Source: an uncultured Collinsella sp.
GTDB lineage: Bacteria > Actinomycetota > Coriobacteriia > Coriobacteriales > Coriobacteriaceae
Direction: 5' to 3'
Length of the DNA stretch: 15,112 bases
Assembly (NCBI GenBank): GCA_900549355.1
Contig: UROA01000030.1
Span: 1 to 15,112 of the forward strand
Below the pieces are notes generated by a model. It made no database searches, was not told the origin of the DNA, and saw only the letters and a list, made by a program, of their open reading frames with translations. A program made the position numbers and the translations under genes. This document shows positions 6,943 through 13,819 of this stretch, piece by piece (the first letter of the stretch is position 1; every line of letters begins with the position of its first letter).

Positions 6943-8376
6943 TTACTCGCCCAGCAGGCTCTTGGTGATCGAAGCGGCGGCCTTCTTGCCGGCGCCCATC
7001 GCCAGAATGACCGTAGCGGCACCGGTGACGATGTCGCCGCCAGCCCAGATGCGGGGATCGGTGGTCTGGCCGGTCTCCTCGTCACGATCGATGCTCATGG
7101 TCGGATCAGCCTTGCACGCCTTCTCGATAAACGTATAGAGCTTCTCTTCGTCGCCACGGTTCTCGGCCTCGATGGCAATGCGGTACTGCGAGTTGGGGAA
7201 CTTAAACGCCGCCGCCTCGACCTTACCGGTAATGGAGAGTGTGTCACCCGTCTCGGCAGCCAGCTTGGGTGCCACGATGATGTCACCGGCATAAGCGTGG
7301 CCAACCTCGGTCATATCGCGGCCGCACATCACATACAGGTGGGCCAGACGATCGCTCTTGCGGGTACGCGCGTTGATCAGCTCAAGACCCGGCTCAAGCG
7401 TACCCGTCAGCACCTTGATAAAGCTGATGCGACCCTGCTGCGGATCGGCCAACGTCTTAAACACAAACGCCACCGGACGATCATCGTCGCTCGAAATCTT
7501 GAGCGAATCGCCGTCGATGAGCGGCATCTCGCCGTAGTCCGTCGGCGCCGGGAAGTATGTGGCAATGTCGTCCATCAGCGAGTTGACGCCCTGCTCCTTA
7601 ATGCAATCGCCCGCAAAGACCGGCACAAAGATGCGCTCGGCAATCGCCTTCGACAGCAGGCCTTCAAGCTCCTCCTGCGTCAGCGTCTCCTCGCCTTCCA
7701 AGTACTTCATCATCAGTTCGTCGTCAGCCTCGGCCACCAGCTCGCACAGATGGTCATGGGCTTCCTCGGCCTGGGCACGATACTCCTCGGGAATCTCCGA
7801 CTCAACGGCTTCGGTGCCGTTGCAATGGCGCGCCTTCATGCGCACCAGGTCGATGATGCCATCAAAGTCCTCGCCCTCGCCCCAGGGAAGGGTCACGGCG
7901 CCCAGTCGCGTGCCAAAGCGCTCCTGCAGCAGGTCCATCGTGGTCGCAAAGCTGGCCTCGGAGCGCGACAGGCGGTTTACGAACACCGCACGCGCCAAGC
8001 GCAGGTCCTCGGCGGCATACCAGAGCTTAACCGTCGTAGGCTGCGGGCCGGCCTCGGCGTCGACCACAAACAGAGCCGTCTCGCAGACGCTCATCGCGGC
8101 AAAGGCGTCGCCGATAAAATCGGGGTAGCACGGGGCATCGAGCACATTGATGCGCGCGCCCTTCCAGTCGATCGGCGCGATGGTCGTCGAGATGGAGAAT
8201 GAACGCTTGACCTCTTCAGGGTCATAGTCGAGCGTGGGCTTGGTGCCGTCGTGGCCGCCCAGGCGGGCGGTCTTGCCGGAAAGGTGGAGCATGGCCTCGG
8301 CGAGCGAAGTCTTGCCCACCCCGCCTTGGCCTACGAGCACCACGTTCCTTACGTTACCGGTCTTGGGAGCACCCAT
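6943..8376 (-). CDS. EF-G-like GTPase truncated and fused to a GltA/GltD C-terminal tail (chimera)
   Basis: A 477-residue open frame. Residues 1-438 follow elongation factor G: G domain (about 10-280), beta-barrel domain II (about 300-385) and the start of domain III (KADPTMSIDRDEETGQT, 422-438). Domains IV and V, needed for translocation, are absent; EF-G is normally about 700 residues. Residues 439-477 instead read TDPRIWAGGDIVTGAATVIL onward through MGAGKKAA, the FAD-site C-terminus of NADPH-glutamate synthase small subunit/GltA proteins. GTPase motifs are degenerate: G1 GQGGVGKTS (16-24), G3 DAPC (80-83) instead of DxxG, G4 NRLS (134-137) instead of NKxD. AAGGAGGT precedes the ATG at 8376; the frame is open further upstream without support. 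The product is probably non-functional as EF-G or as glutamate synthase. Alternatives are an assembly misjoin or a stable recombinant gene. Confidence 0.85.
   Translation of the reverse strand: MGAPKTGNVRNVVLVGQGGVGKTSLAEAMLHLSGKTARLGGHDGTKPTLDYDPEEVKRSFSISTTIAPIDWKGARINVLDAPCYPDFIGDAFAAMSVCETALFVVDAEAGPQPTTVKLWYAAEDLRLARAVFVNRLSRSEASFATTMDLLQERFGTRLGAVTLPWGEGEDFDGIIDLVRMKARHCNGTEAVESEIPEEYRAQAEEAHDHLCELVAEADDELMMKYLEGEETLTQEELEGLLSKAIAERIFVPVFAGDCIKEQGVNSLMDDIATYFPAPTDYGEMPLIDGDSLKISSDDDRPVAFVFKTLADPQQGRISFIKVLTGTLEPGLELINARTRKSDRLAHLYVMCGRDMTEVGHAYAGDIIVAPKLAAETGDTLSITGKVEAAAFKFPNSQYRIAIEAENRGDEEKLYTFIEKACKADPTMSIDRDEETGQTTDPRIWAGGDIVTGAATVILAMGAGKKAAASITKSLLGE
7063..7083 (-). other. junction between EF-G-like and GltA-like coding sequence
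   Basis: These codons encode D-E-E-T-G-Q-T. The ETGQT part is conserved in EF-G domain III, and similar (D/E)-E-T-G-x-T residues precede the AGGD motif in glutamate synthase small-subunit-type proteins. A crossover or deletion through this short shared stretch would keep the reading frame, as observed. The exact breakpoint cannot be placed within it. Confidence 0.6.
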
Positions 8377-8616
8377 GATGACCTCCTTGCAGGGCCGCGC
8401 GCAATGCGCGACGCCAACGGGGAGAGTTCGCGGTCGGTGCCATCCCGGGAGCAGCATGGTCGGCAGCCGAGCCGACTCACCCTCCAAATGTCCTATGCCA
8501 CCACCCTACCCTCACGGGCGGCTGTCCATGCATACCTTTCGGCACACGTATGAATACAGGCGGCGAGAGGAAGAGACAAGCTTGTGAGGCGATTATTGAA
8601 CCCCGTCGATGCAAAC
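8377..8616 (-). other. leader region of the EF-G-like gene
   Basis: No gene is supported here. On the minus strand, approaching the start codon, the leader shows GTCGG/CCGAC pairing (near 8460-8480), a GGGATGGCACCG stretch (8436-8446), a CGCGC-ATT-GCGCG hairpin (near 8400-8410) and the ribosome site AAGGAGGT just before 8376. I found no convincing -35/-10 pair. Confidence 0.35.
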
Positions 8617-8653
8617 AAAAAGCCGCCACAGTCCGTAAGACCTGCGGCGGCTT
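8617..8653 (-). terminator. intrinsic terminator of the second ABC operon
   Basis: AAGCCGCC-A-CAG (8620-8631) pairs with CTG-C-GGCGGCTT (8642-8653), with one mismatch and a 10-base loop. On the minus strand the stem is followed by TTTTTGTTT (8621-8613). It lies 34 bases past the stop of the ATPase gene and closes the 10957-8687 operon. Confidence 0.85.
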
Positions 8654-8686
8654 CGCCTCAATTAATAGTTGAGTAAATACCTGAGC

Positions 8687-9451
8687 CTACCCCTCGATAC
8701 GGCTCAAGAACTCACGGGTACGTTGCTCACGCGGGTGATTGATAACCTGCTCGGCCGGACCCTCCTCGACAATGCGGCCTCCGTCCATAAAGACCACGCG
8801 ATCGGCAACATCGCGCGCAAACTGCATTGCGTGGGTCACGATTACCATCGTCATATTCTGCGCGGCAAGGTCTTTAATGACATGCAGCACCTCGGCCGTC
8901 AGCTCGGGATCAAGTGCCGAGGTCGGCTCGTCAAAGAACAGGATCTCCGGATCGAGCGCTAGGGCGCGGGCGATACTCACGCGCTGTTGCTGACCGCCCG
9001 AAAGCTCACACGGAACCTTGTTCTCGTTGCCCACAAGCCCCATCTGCGCGATCAACTCGCATGCACGTGCCTCTGCCTGCTCGCGCGGGCGCTTAAGAAC
9101 GCGGATCGGCGCATCGGTGATGTTTTTCATCACGGTATAGTGCGGGAACAGATTGTAGTTCTGAAACACCAGGCCAAATCGCGAGCGCGCCTGCCTGGGC
9201 ACATCGCCCTTCGCATAGACCGCGCCCGAACCCGCATCCGTCGCAACGGCAAGGTCGCCAAACGAGAGCGAGCCTCCGTCGAGCGTCTCGAGCAGCGTGG
9301 CACACCGCAGCAGCGTGGACTTGCCGCCACCCGAAGGCCCGATAATCGCCACGACCTCTCCACGCTTTACCTCGAGCGAGATATCCTTGAGCACCTCATT
9401 GCCGCCAAACGCCTTGCGAGCGTTTTCGATTTTCATCACTGAGTTAGTCAT
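8687..9451 (-). CDS. polar amino acid ABC transporter ATP-binding protein (second system)
   Basis: A 254-residue ATPase, last gene of the minus-strand importer operon. Intact motifs: Walker A GPSGGGKST (38-46), Q-loop LVFQNYNLFPHYTVMKN (Gln97), signature ELSGGQQQR (149-157), Walker B ILFFDE (170-175) and the switch histidine in VTHAMQFARD. The stretch at about 66-88 (DLAVATDAGSGAVYAKGDVPRQ) is a longer insert than in the ATPase at 3114, where this part is shorter, so the two are not recent duplicates. The start at 9451 overlaps the permease end by 8 bases, indicating coupling; ATG at 9436 is the alternative. It drives uptake with the permease and binding protein upstream. Confidence 0.94.
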   Translation of the reverse strand: MTNSVMKIENARKAFGGNEVLKDISLEVKRGEVVAIIGPSGGGKSTLLRCATLLETLDGGSLSFGDLAVATDAGSGAVYAKGDVPRQARSRFGLVFQNYNLFPHYTVMKNITDAPIRVLKRPREQAEARACELIAQMGLVGNENKVPCELSGGQQQRVSIARALALDPEILFFDEPTSALDPELTAEVLHVIKDLAAQNMTMVIVTHAMQFARDVADRVVFMDGGRIVEEGPAEQVINHPREQRTREFLSRIEG

Positions 9452-10097
9452 GATAATAGTCCAGCTTCTTTTCGGCGGCGCCCAGCAGCATCTCGACCAC
9501 AAAGTTAAAGACCCAGTAGATCAGCGCCGCGATCGCAAACGGCACCATGCTCACCTGCGAGGCGACCAGCGCCTTGGCGGTCGAGAACATCTCACCCACG
9601 CCAATGGCAAACGCCAGCGACGTGTCCTTGACCAGCGTGATGATCTCATTGCCCATCGCCGGCAGAATACGCTTGGCGACCTGCGGCATCACGATATACA
9701 GAAACGTCTGCACGCGCGAATAGCCCAGCACCTCGGCAGCCTCGTATTGACCGCGCGGAATGGACTGCAAGCCCGAGCGATAGATCTCGGCAAAGTAACC
9801 GGCGTAGTTGATGATGAACGCCACGACGCACGCCGTCCACTTGGAATCGGGCGTGAGCGAAATGCCAAACACGTAGTACGGGGCAAAGTAGATGGCAAAC
9901 ATCTGCAGCATGAGCGGCGTACCGCGCATGATCGAAATGTAGATGCGCGCAATCCAGCGAAGCGGCGCGATTTTGCTCATGCGCATAAACGCCACGGGGA
10001 TTCCCAGCGGAATCGACCCCAGCAGTGTCAGCACAAACAACTGCAAACTGACCAAGAATCCCTGGCCAAGCATCTGCATCATGACCTGAATAGACAT
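9444..10097 (-). CDS. amino acid ABC transporter permease (single-permease system)
   Basis: A 217-residue HisM/GlnP/TcyB-type membrane subunit. Hydrophobic segments lie at about 14-36, 63-80, 87-105 and 183-206. IYISIMRGTPLMLQ (about 52-65) is the classical family motif, and the EAA loop begins EAAEVLGYSRVQTFLY (about 119) and ends MPQVAK. It is the only permease in this operon, so the channel should be a homodimer, as in cystine/glutamine-type systems. Its ATG overlaps the stop of the binding-protein gene by one base (TAATG at 10099-10095), which implies translational coupling. An in-frame GTG at 10112 inside the previous gene is rejected. Confidence 0.93.
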   Translation of the reverse strand: MSIQVMMQMLGQGFLVSLQLFVLTLLGSIPLGIPVAFMRMSKIAPLRWIARIYISIMRGTPLMLQMFAIYFAPYYVFGISLTPDSKWTACVVAFIINYAGYFAEIYRSGLQSIPRGQYEAAEVLGYSRVQTFLYIVMPQVAKRILPAMGNEIITLVKDTSLAFAIGVGEMFSTAKALVASQVSMVPFAIAALIYWVFNFVVEMLLGAAEKKLDYYHD

Positions 10098-10957
10098 TAC
10101 TTGAGCACCCAATTATCGAAAGATAGACCATAGCTTGAATACTTGTCGCAGAGATCCTTAACCGTACCGTCATCGTAGAGTGCCTTGAGCGACTCGGTCA
10201 CGGCGTCGGCCGACTTGGTGTCGCCCTTCTTAAAGCCGACGGCGTAGTGCTCGCTGGACAGCGGCTTGTCGAGCTGCGTATAGGCATCGGGCTTGGCGGC
10301 AAGCTGATACTGGGCAATCGAAAGGTCGCAGGCCACGGCATCGACCGCGCCGCTCTCGAGCTGCATAAAGGCCGTGTTGTACTCGCCGATCGTGTCGAGC
10401 GTGGCAAACGTCGCCGCCAGATCCTTCTGGTCACCCTCGAGCACATCCTGCGCAGCGGAATCGGTCTGGGTAATCACGGTCTTGCCGGCAAGATCGTCCC
10501 AGCTCTTGATGCCTGCATCCTTCTTTACCACCAGCACCTGCTCGTTGAGCATGTACGGCTCGGAGAACGTGTAGTCGTCCTCGCGGCCCTCCATGGTAAA
10601 GCCGTTCCAGATGCAGTTGATGGCGCCCGAGTTGAGCAGCGTATCCTTGGCGTCCCAGTCGATGGCCTCGTATTTGACCTCCCAGCCCTGCTTATCGGCA
10701 ACAGCCTTGGCCAGATCGAGGTCAAAACCAGTGTACTCGCCATCGTCGCCCACAAAGCCGTACGGAGGATAGGACTTATCAAAGCCCACCACAAGTTTCT
10801 TGGACTCCGCAGCGCCCTTCACATCCTTGGCCGCGGCAGAGCCTGCAGCGGAGCCCTTGCCGGCACCACCGCCGCAGCCGACAAGACCAAGGCCAAGCAC
10901 CGTGGCAAGCGAGCCGGCTAGACCAACAAACTGACGACGAGACATATCGGTATTCAT
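10097..10957 (-). CDS. amino acid ABC transporter substrate-binding lipoprotein (Tat-exported, second system)
   Basis: A 286-residue type 3 solute-binding protein. The signal peptide has SRRQFVG (Arg7, Arg8), a hydrophobic core and lipobox LVGC (Cys28), followed by a Gly/Ala/Lys-rich linker to about residue 55. The mature domain begins KLVVGFDKSYPPYGFVGDDG and continues with YTGFDLDLAKAVADKQGW, LLNSGAINCIWNGFT, GREDDYTFSEPYM and LAGKTVITQTDSAAQD. The IWNGFT variant, in place of the usual small-residue pattern, resembles cystine- or general polar amino acid-binding members; the ligand is not proven. AAGGGGG precedes the ATG at 10957; the frame extends to a GTG at 10978 with no site. It is the first gene of the operon, which gives the binding protein the highest expression. 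Confidence 0.94.
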   Translation of the reverse strand: MNTDMSRRQFVGLAGSLATVLGLGLVGCGGGAGKGSAAGSAAAKDVKGAAESKKLVVGFDKSYPPYGFVGDDGEYTGFDLDLAKAVADKQGWEVKYEAIDWDAKDTLLNSGAINCIWNGFTMEGREDDYTFSEPYMLNEQVLVVKKDAGIKSWDDLAGKTVITQTDSAAQDVLEGDQKDLAATFATLDTIGEYNTAFMQLESGAVDAVACDLSIAQYQLAAKPDAYTQLDKPLSSEHYAVGFKKGDTKSADAVTESLKALYDDGTVKDLCDKYSSYGLSFDNWVLK

Positions 10958-10975
10958 GATATTCCCCCTTGGTAG

Positions 10976-10995
10976 CACTTTAGTTAGGTAAAGTG
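10976..10995. promoter_or_regulatory. possible operator: CACTTTA inverted repeat in the leader
   Basis: CACTTTA (10976-10982) and TAAAGTG (10989-10995) form a perfect 7-bp inverted repeat with a 6-base spacer in the untranslated leader of the minus-strand operon. The same CACTTTAGT word recurs at 11020-11028, directly next to the -10 box. Such spaced copies suggest a repressor site for amino acid control, but no regulator gene is in the window and the motif was not matched to a known family. Confidence 0.4.
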
Positions 10996-11013
10996 AGTCA
11001 TGTAACGTCCAGA

Positions 11014-11042
11014 ATCATACACTTTAGTGAGATGGAGTACAA
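11014..11042 (-). promoter_or_regulatory. promoter of the second ABC operon
   Basis: On the minus strand TTGTAC (11042-11037) and TATGAT (11019-11014) are separated by exactly 17 bases, a good sigma-70-type match. Transcription would start near 11007, giving a leader of about 50 bases before the ATG at 10957. The -35 box lies only six bases from the large palindrome at 11049. Confidence 0.65.
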
Positions 11043-11048
11043 GGGAGG

Positions 11049-11198
11049 GTTTGCCCGGCGAGGGCGGGGAGCGGCGCGTAATTAAGTTTCCTGCTCTACA
11101 GTCTGCGCAAGACGGAAAGCACATTAAGTGCTTTCCTTTGCGTGCGGAACTCGCGATAAACTTAATTACGCGCCGCTCCCCGCCCACGCCGGGCAAAC
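11049..11198. repeat. 150-bp near-perfect palindrome (MITE-like)
   Basis: Arms 11049-11089 and 11158-11198 are 41-base inverted repeats with a single mismatch (A at 11061 opposite A at 11186). Both carry GTTTGCCCGGCG and GGAGCGGCGCGTAATTAAG. The centre holds a second stem, GGAAAGCAC (11114-11122) and GTGCTTTCC (11128-11136), and the parts between are weakly complementary. The element lies between two divergent promoters, outside both predicted transcripts, has no U-tract and no evident target-site duplication. Open frames on both strands encode similar peptides only because of the symmetry. The size and nested symmetry suit a non-autonomous transposable element. Confidence 0.85.
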
Positions 11199-11260
11199 AT
11201 CGTTGGACTTATCGCTGACATGAAATGGGCGCTTGCATATCGTCTGCTAACTTGGCACGG

Positions 11261-11266
11261 TACAAT
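11261..11266 (+). promoter_or_regulatory. possible -10 element of the RNA methyltransferase gene
   Basis: TACAAT in GGTACAATGC lies 39 bases before the ATG. The nearest -35-like word, TTGCAT at 11233-11238, is 22 bases away and too far for a standard promoter, so only the -10 is supported. Confidence 0.4.
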
Positions 11267-11305
11267 GCTTTCAGATTTCAATTTGTAAATTAGTGGGGTT
11301 AATTC

Positions 11306-12754
11306 ATGGCAGAATCTCGTGCGGAGCGTAAGGCTCGTCGTGCTTTGATCGAGGCGGCTGAGGGGTCAGAGGAGAAAAAATCTTCTAAGAAATCCAAGTC
11401 GTCTCAGGACGCGAAGGGTAAGTCGGCCAAGGGCAAGGCTAAGGCCAAGCGTCCCGGCTCTCGTCGGAACGAGGATAAGGCATCTCAGACTCGTTCCAAG
11501 CGCTCGCATAAAGATCCGGCTTCGTCTGCGCGTAAGGCTGTGGACCCCAAGTCTCCTTGTTCCATCATGAAAGCTTGCGGTGGGTGTACGGCGCTCAATC
11601 GTCCTTATAAGAAGCAGCTCGCCGCCAAGCAGGCTGCTATGGAGGAGCTTTTTGCTTCGCTTTGTGAGCGTGAGGGCATTGCTGTAGATCCTATTCGCGG
11701 TATGGGCGTCACCCTTGGCGACCCGGGTAAATATCCTGCGCCGCGTGGCTTTCGTCATAAGGCTGCCACTCCCTTTGCTCCCGGTAAGGAGGGCGCTGTC
11801 CGTTGCGGTTTCTTTGAGCGCGGCACGCACAAGATCGTTGCCGTACCCGAATGCCCCGTCGAGGCGTCGGGCGCTCGTCAGATTCTCAACGGCATCGCAC
11901 GCGAAGCTGAGCGGTTGCATATTCCCGCCTTTAACGAGGACAAGCATCTTGGTTTGCTTCGCTATGCCGTCATCCGCTGCGGTTGGCGTACCGACCAGGT
12001 CATGGTTACGCTCGTGACCGCCCAGCGTGACTTACCGCATGCACAGGAGTTCTTTGAGGCCGTCGCGGCGCTCGATCCGCATATCGTCACCGTTGCCCAA
12101 AATATCAATGGACGTCCCGGTAACGCCATCTTGGGTGAGGAGACTCGTATCGTCTATGGCGCCGAATGCATGCGCGACCAGCTGCTCGGCTGCGAATTCG
12201 ACATCTCCCCCACCGCGTTTTATCAGACCAACCCGCAACAGACCGAGCTGCTCTATCAGCTCGCTATCGACGGCATGGATTTGCACCAGGGCGATGTGCT
12301 CATGGATGCCTACTGTGGCAGCGGTACCATCGGTCTTTGCGCAGCTAAAGATGCCCAGAACAAGGGTATCGGCATCATGCTGCTCGGCGTAGAGCGCAAC
12401 CCGGCGGGCATTGCCGATGCACGTCGCAATGCCGAGCTCAACGGCCTCACCCGCAGCGCTTGGTTTATGGCTGACGATGCCACCGACTACATCCTAGATG
12501 CCGCCGACAACAACGAGCGGGTCGATGTCCTTTCCATCGATCCGCCGCGCGCCGGCTCCACGCCCGAGTTCCTCGAAGCTGCCTGCGCGCTTAAGCCGCG
12601 CCGCATCACCTATATCAGCTGCAACCCCGTAACTCAAGAGCGCGACCTGCATCAGCTCCTCGACGGAGGCTATTGCCTGCTCAAGATCACGCCCGTCGAC
12701 ATGTTCCCTCACACCGACCACACCGAAACCGTAGCGGTCCTCGAACGCCGCTAA
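11306..12754 (+). CDS. TrmA/RlmD-family RNA (uracil-5-)-methyltransferase
   Basis: A 482-residue class I SAM-dependent methyltransferase that makes 5-methyluridine in RNA, most likely 23S rRNA (RlmD/RlmCD type). The Fe-S cluster cysteines are visible as C85-x5-C91-x2-C94 with C183. The central region leads to FYQTNP (305-310), SAM-binding DAYCGSGTIGL (334-344), SIDPPRAG (410-417), the nucleophile Cys439 in YISCNPVTQERDL and the base Glu474 in HTDHTETV, so catalysis looks intact. Residues 1-80 are a low-complexity Lys/Ser/Arg tail where many relatives carry a TRAM domain; it may bind RNA. GTGGGG upstream is a weak ribosome site. Which uridine is modified cannot be told from sequence. The gene stands alone, ended by a strong hairpin. 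Confidence 0.92.
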   Translation: MAESRAERKARRALIEAAEGSEEKKSSKKSKSSQDAKGKSAKGKAKAKRPGSRRNEDKASQTRSKRSHKDPASSARKAVDPKSPCSIMKACGGCTALNRPYKKQLAAKQAAMEELFASLCEREGIAVDPIRGMGVTLGDPGKYPAPRGFRHKAATPFAPGKEGAVRCGFFERGTHKIVAVPECPVEASGARQILNGIAREAERLHIPAFNEDKHLGLLRYAVIRCGWRTDQVMVTLVTAQRDLPHAQEFFEAVAALDPHIVTVAQNINGRPGNAILGEETRIVYGAECMRDQLLGCEFDISPTAFYQTNPQQTELLYQLAIDGMDLHQGDVLMDAYCGSGTIGLCAAKDAQNKGIGIMLLGVERNPAGIADARRNAELNGLTRSAWFMADDATDYILDAADNNERVDVLSIDPPRAGSTPEFLEAACALKPRRITYISCNPVTQERDLHQLLDGGYCLLKITPVDMFPHTDHTETVAVLERR

Positions 12755-12782
12755 CCAACCTCAGTAGATTTTTGGGACAAGA

Positions 12783-12812
12783 AAGGGGGCGACCCGCCTG
12801 GGCCGCCCCCTT
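12783..12812. terminator. hairpin terminator shared by convergent genes
   Basis: AAGGGGGCG (12783-12791) pairs with CGCCCCCTT (12804-12812), and inside it CCC (12793-12795) pairs with GGG (12800-12802), giving a very stable stem. It lies between the methyltransferase stop (12754) and the convergent PHP gene stop (12833). The U-tracts are short on both sides (TTCGCTT on plus, CTTTCTT on minus), so efficiency is uncertain. Confidence 0.7.
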
Positions 12813-12832
12813 CGCTTGGTTTATAAACTCCG

Positions 12833-13654
12833 CTACATCCCATTGCGCAGATCGCACACGCCGGCTGCCGCCATCTCGCGCAGCAGCGTCTCGCGGTCGC
12901 GCGTCACGATCAAATCCAGCGGGAAGTGAATCTCGTCGAGCATCTTGCGCGCGTGATCGAGCTTGCCAATGGCCATGCCAATGTGGGCATCGGTTGACAC
13001 GCCAATGCCCACGCCCAGCTCGGCGCAGCGCTCGGCGATCTTGCGGCATACGGCCCAATGCTCAGTGTCGACACCGTGTTCAAGACTATGGTTGTTGATC
13101 TCGATAATCTTGTGCTTGGCCTTAGCTGCCAACAGCACCTCGTCGATATCGAACGGCACGCCCGAACGCCCCGTGTGACCCAGCATGAACACCTTGGGGT
13201 GCTCCAGGGCATTGATATACATCTCGGTCGTCTGGGCCAGCGTCGCGCCTTCAGCAATCTGCGGATTATGCACGCTCGCAACCAAATAATCCAAATTTCG
13301 CGTAACCAAATCGAACAGCGAATGCTGACGGCTGTACGAATCGCCGGCAATATCGAGCGTGACAGGAGTGTCCTCGCCAAACAGGCTTCCGTCCAGCGAA
13401 ACGATATCGGCCTCGGCACCACGCAGCACCAGCACGCCGCTCCAAATGCGCGGCCAGATATCCTGGTTGATAAAGAATTGGTAACTGCGCAGGTCATTGG
13501 GGCAAGCCGTAACCATAGAGCTCAGATGGTCGGCAGATCCGAGCACCTGCAGGCCACGCTCTGCCGCCCAGTACACATTCTCCTCAATGGTCGAATATGC
13601 ATGCGCAGAGAACATCGTATGGGTATGAATGTCACAAGAAAGCAGGTAGGGCAT
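12833..13654 (-). CDS. PHP-domain metal-dependent phosphoesterase (YcdX-like)
   Basis: A 273-residue protein consisting of one PHP domain. The metal-binding residues appear in the canonical order: CDIHTHT (D8, H10, H12), SADHL (D42, H43), RGAEADI (E81), ASVHNP (H129), GHTGR (H160) and STDAHIG (D222, H224), consistent with a trinuclear metal site and phosphatase activity. The layout resembles E. coli YcdX and related stand-alone PHP hydrolases rather than polymerase-associated PHP domains; histidinol phosphatase activity is possible but no histidine genes are nearby. AAGGAG lies about six bases before the ATG at 13654. It follows the aminotransferase gene on the same strand after 165 bases, with its own candidate promoter. 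Confidence 0.9.
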   Translation of the reverse strand: MPYLLSCDIHTHTMFSAHAYSTIEENVYWAAERGLQVLGSADHLSSMVTACPNDLRSYQFFINQDIWPRIWSGVLVLRGAEADIVSLDGSLFGEDTPVTLDIAGDSYSRQHSLFDLVTRNLDYLVASVHNPQIAEGATLAQTTEMYINALEHPKVFMLGHTGRSGVPFDIDEVLLAAKAKHKIIEINNHSLEHGVDTEHWAVCRKIAERCAELGVGIGVSTDAHIGMAIGKLDHARKMLDEIHFPLDLIVTRDRETLLREMAAAGVCDLRNGM

Positions 13655-13691
13655 CAGGTCTCCTTATCTGGCACGGCCGTCGCTTATATTC

Positions 13692-13721
13692 ATTGTACGC
13701 ATAGCCTTCGATAGTCGTAAA
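13692..13721 (-). promoter_or_regulatory. candidate promoter of the PHP gene
   Basis: On the minus strand TTTACG (13721-13716) and TACAAT (13697-13692) are 18 bases apart, with the -10 box about 37 bases before the ATG at 13654. The -10 is good and the -35 is moderate. Confidence 0.5.
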
Positions 13722-13754
13722 ACCACTCCATCCCAAAGACACAACGTCCATGAC

Positions 13755-13785
13755 AACGGGGTCTGGCTTAACACCAAACCCCGTT
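13755..13785 (-). terminator. likely terminator of the aminotransferase gene
   Basis: On the minus strand AACGGGGTTTGG pairs with CCAGACCCCGTT (one mismatch; core 13757-13766 with 13774-13783) around a 7-base loop. It starts about 35 bases after the aminotransferase stop. The following GTTGT is a weak U-tract, so this may be an inefficient terminator allowing partial read-through into the PHP gene. Confidence 0.5.
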
Positions 13786-13819
13786 TCACGTAAAACATTG
13801 TAGGCAGAGCGCTTTACTT

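Noticed and set aside
10984..11218. Two small ORFs over the large palindrome as genes
   Set aside because: They have no ribosome sites, and the peptide similarity is explained by inverted symmetry of the DNA.
12773..12784. GGGACAAG after the methyltransferase gene as another repeat-family member
   Set aside because: The core is broken (GGGACAAG), and the adjoining hairpin is an ordinary terminator-type stem without the family arms.
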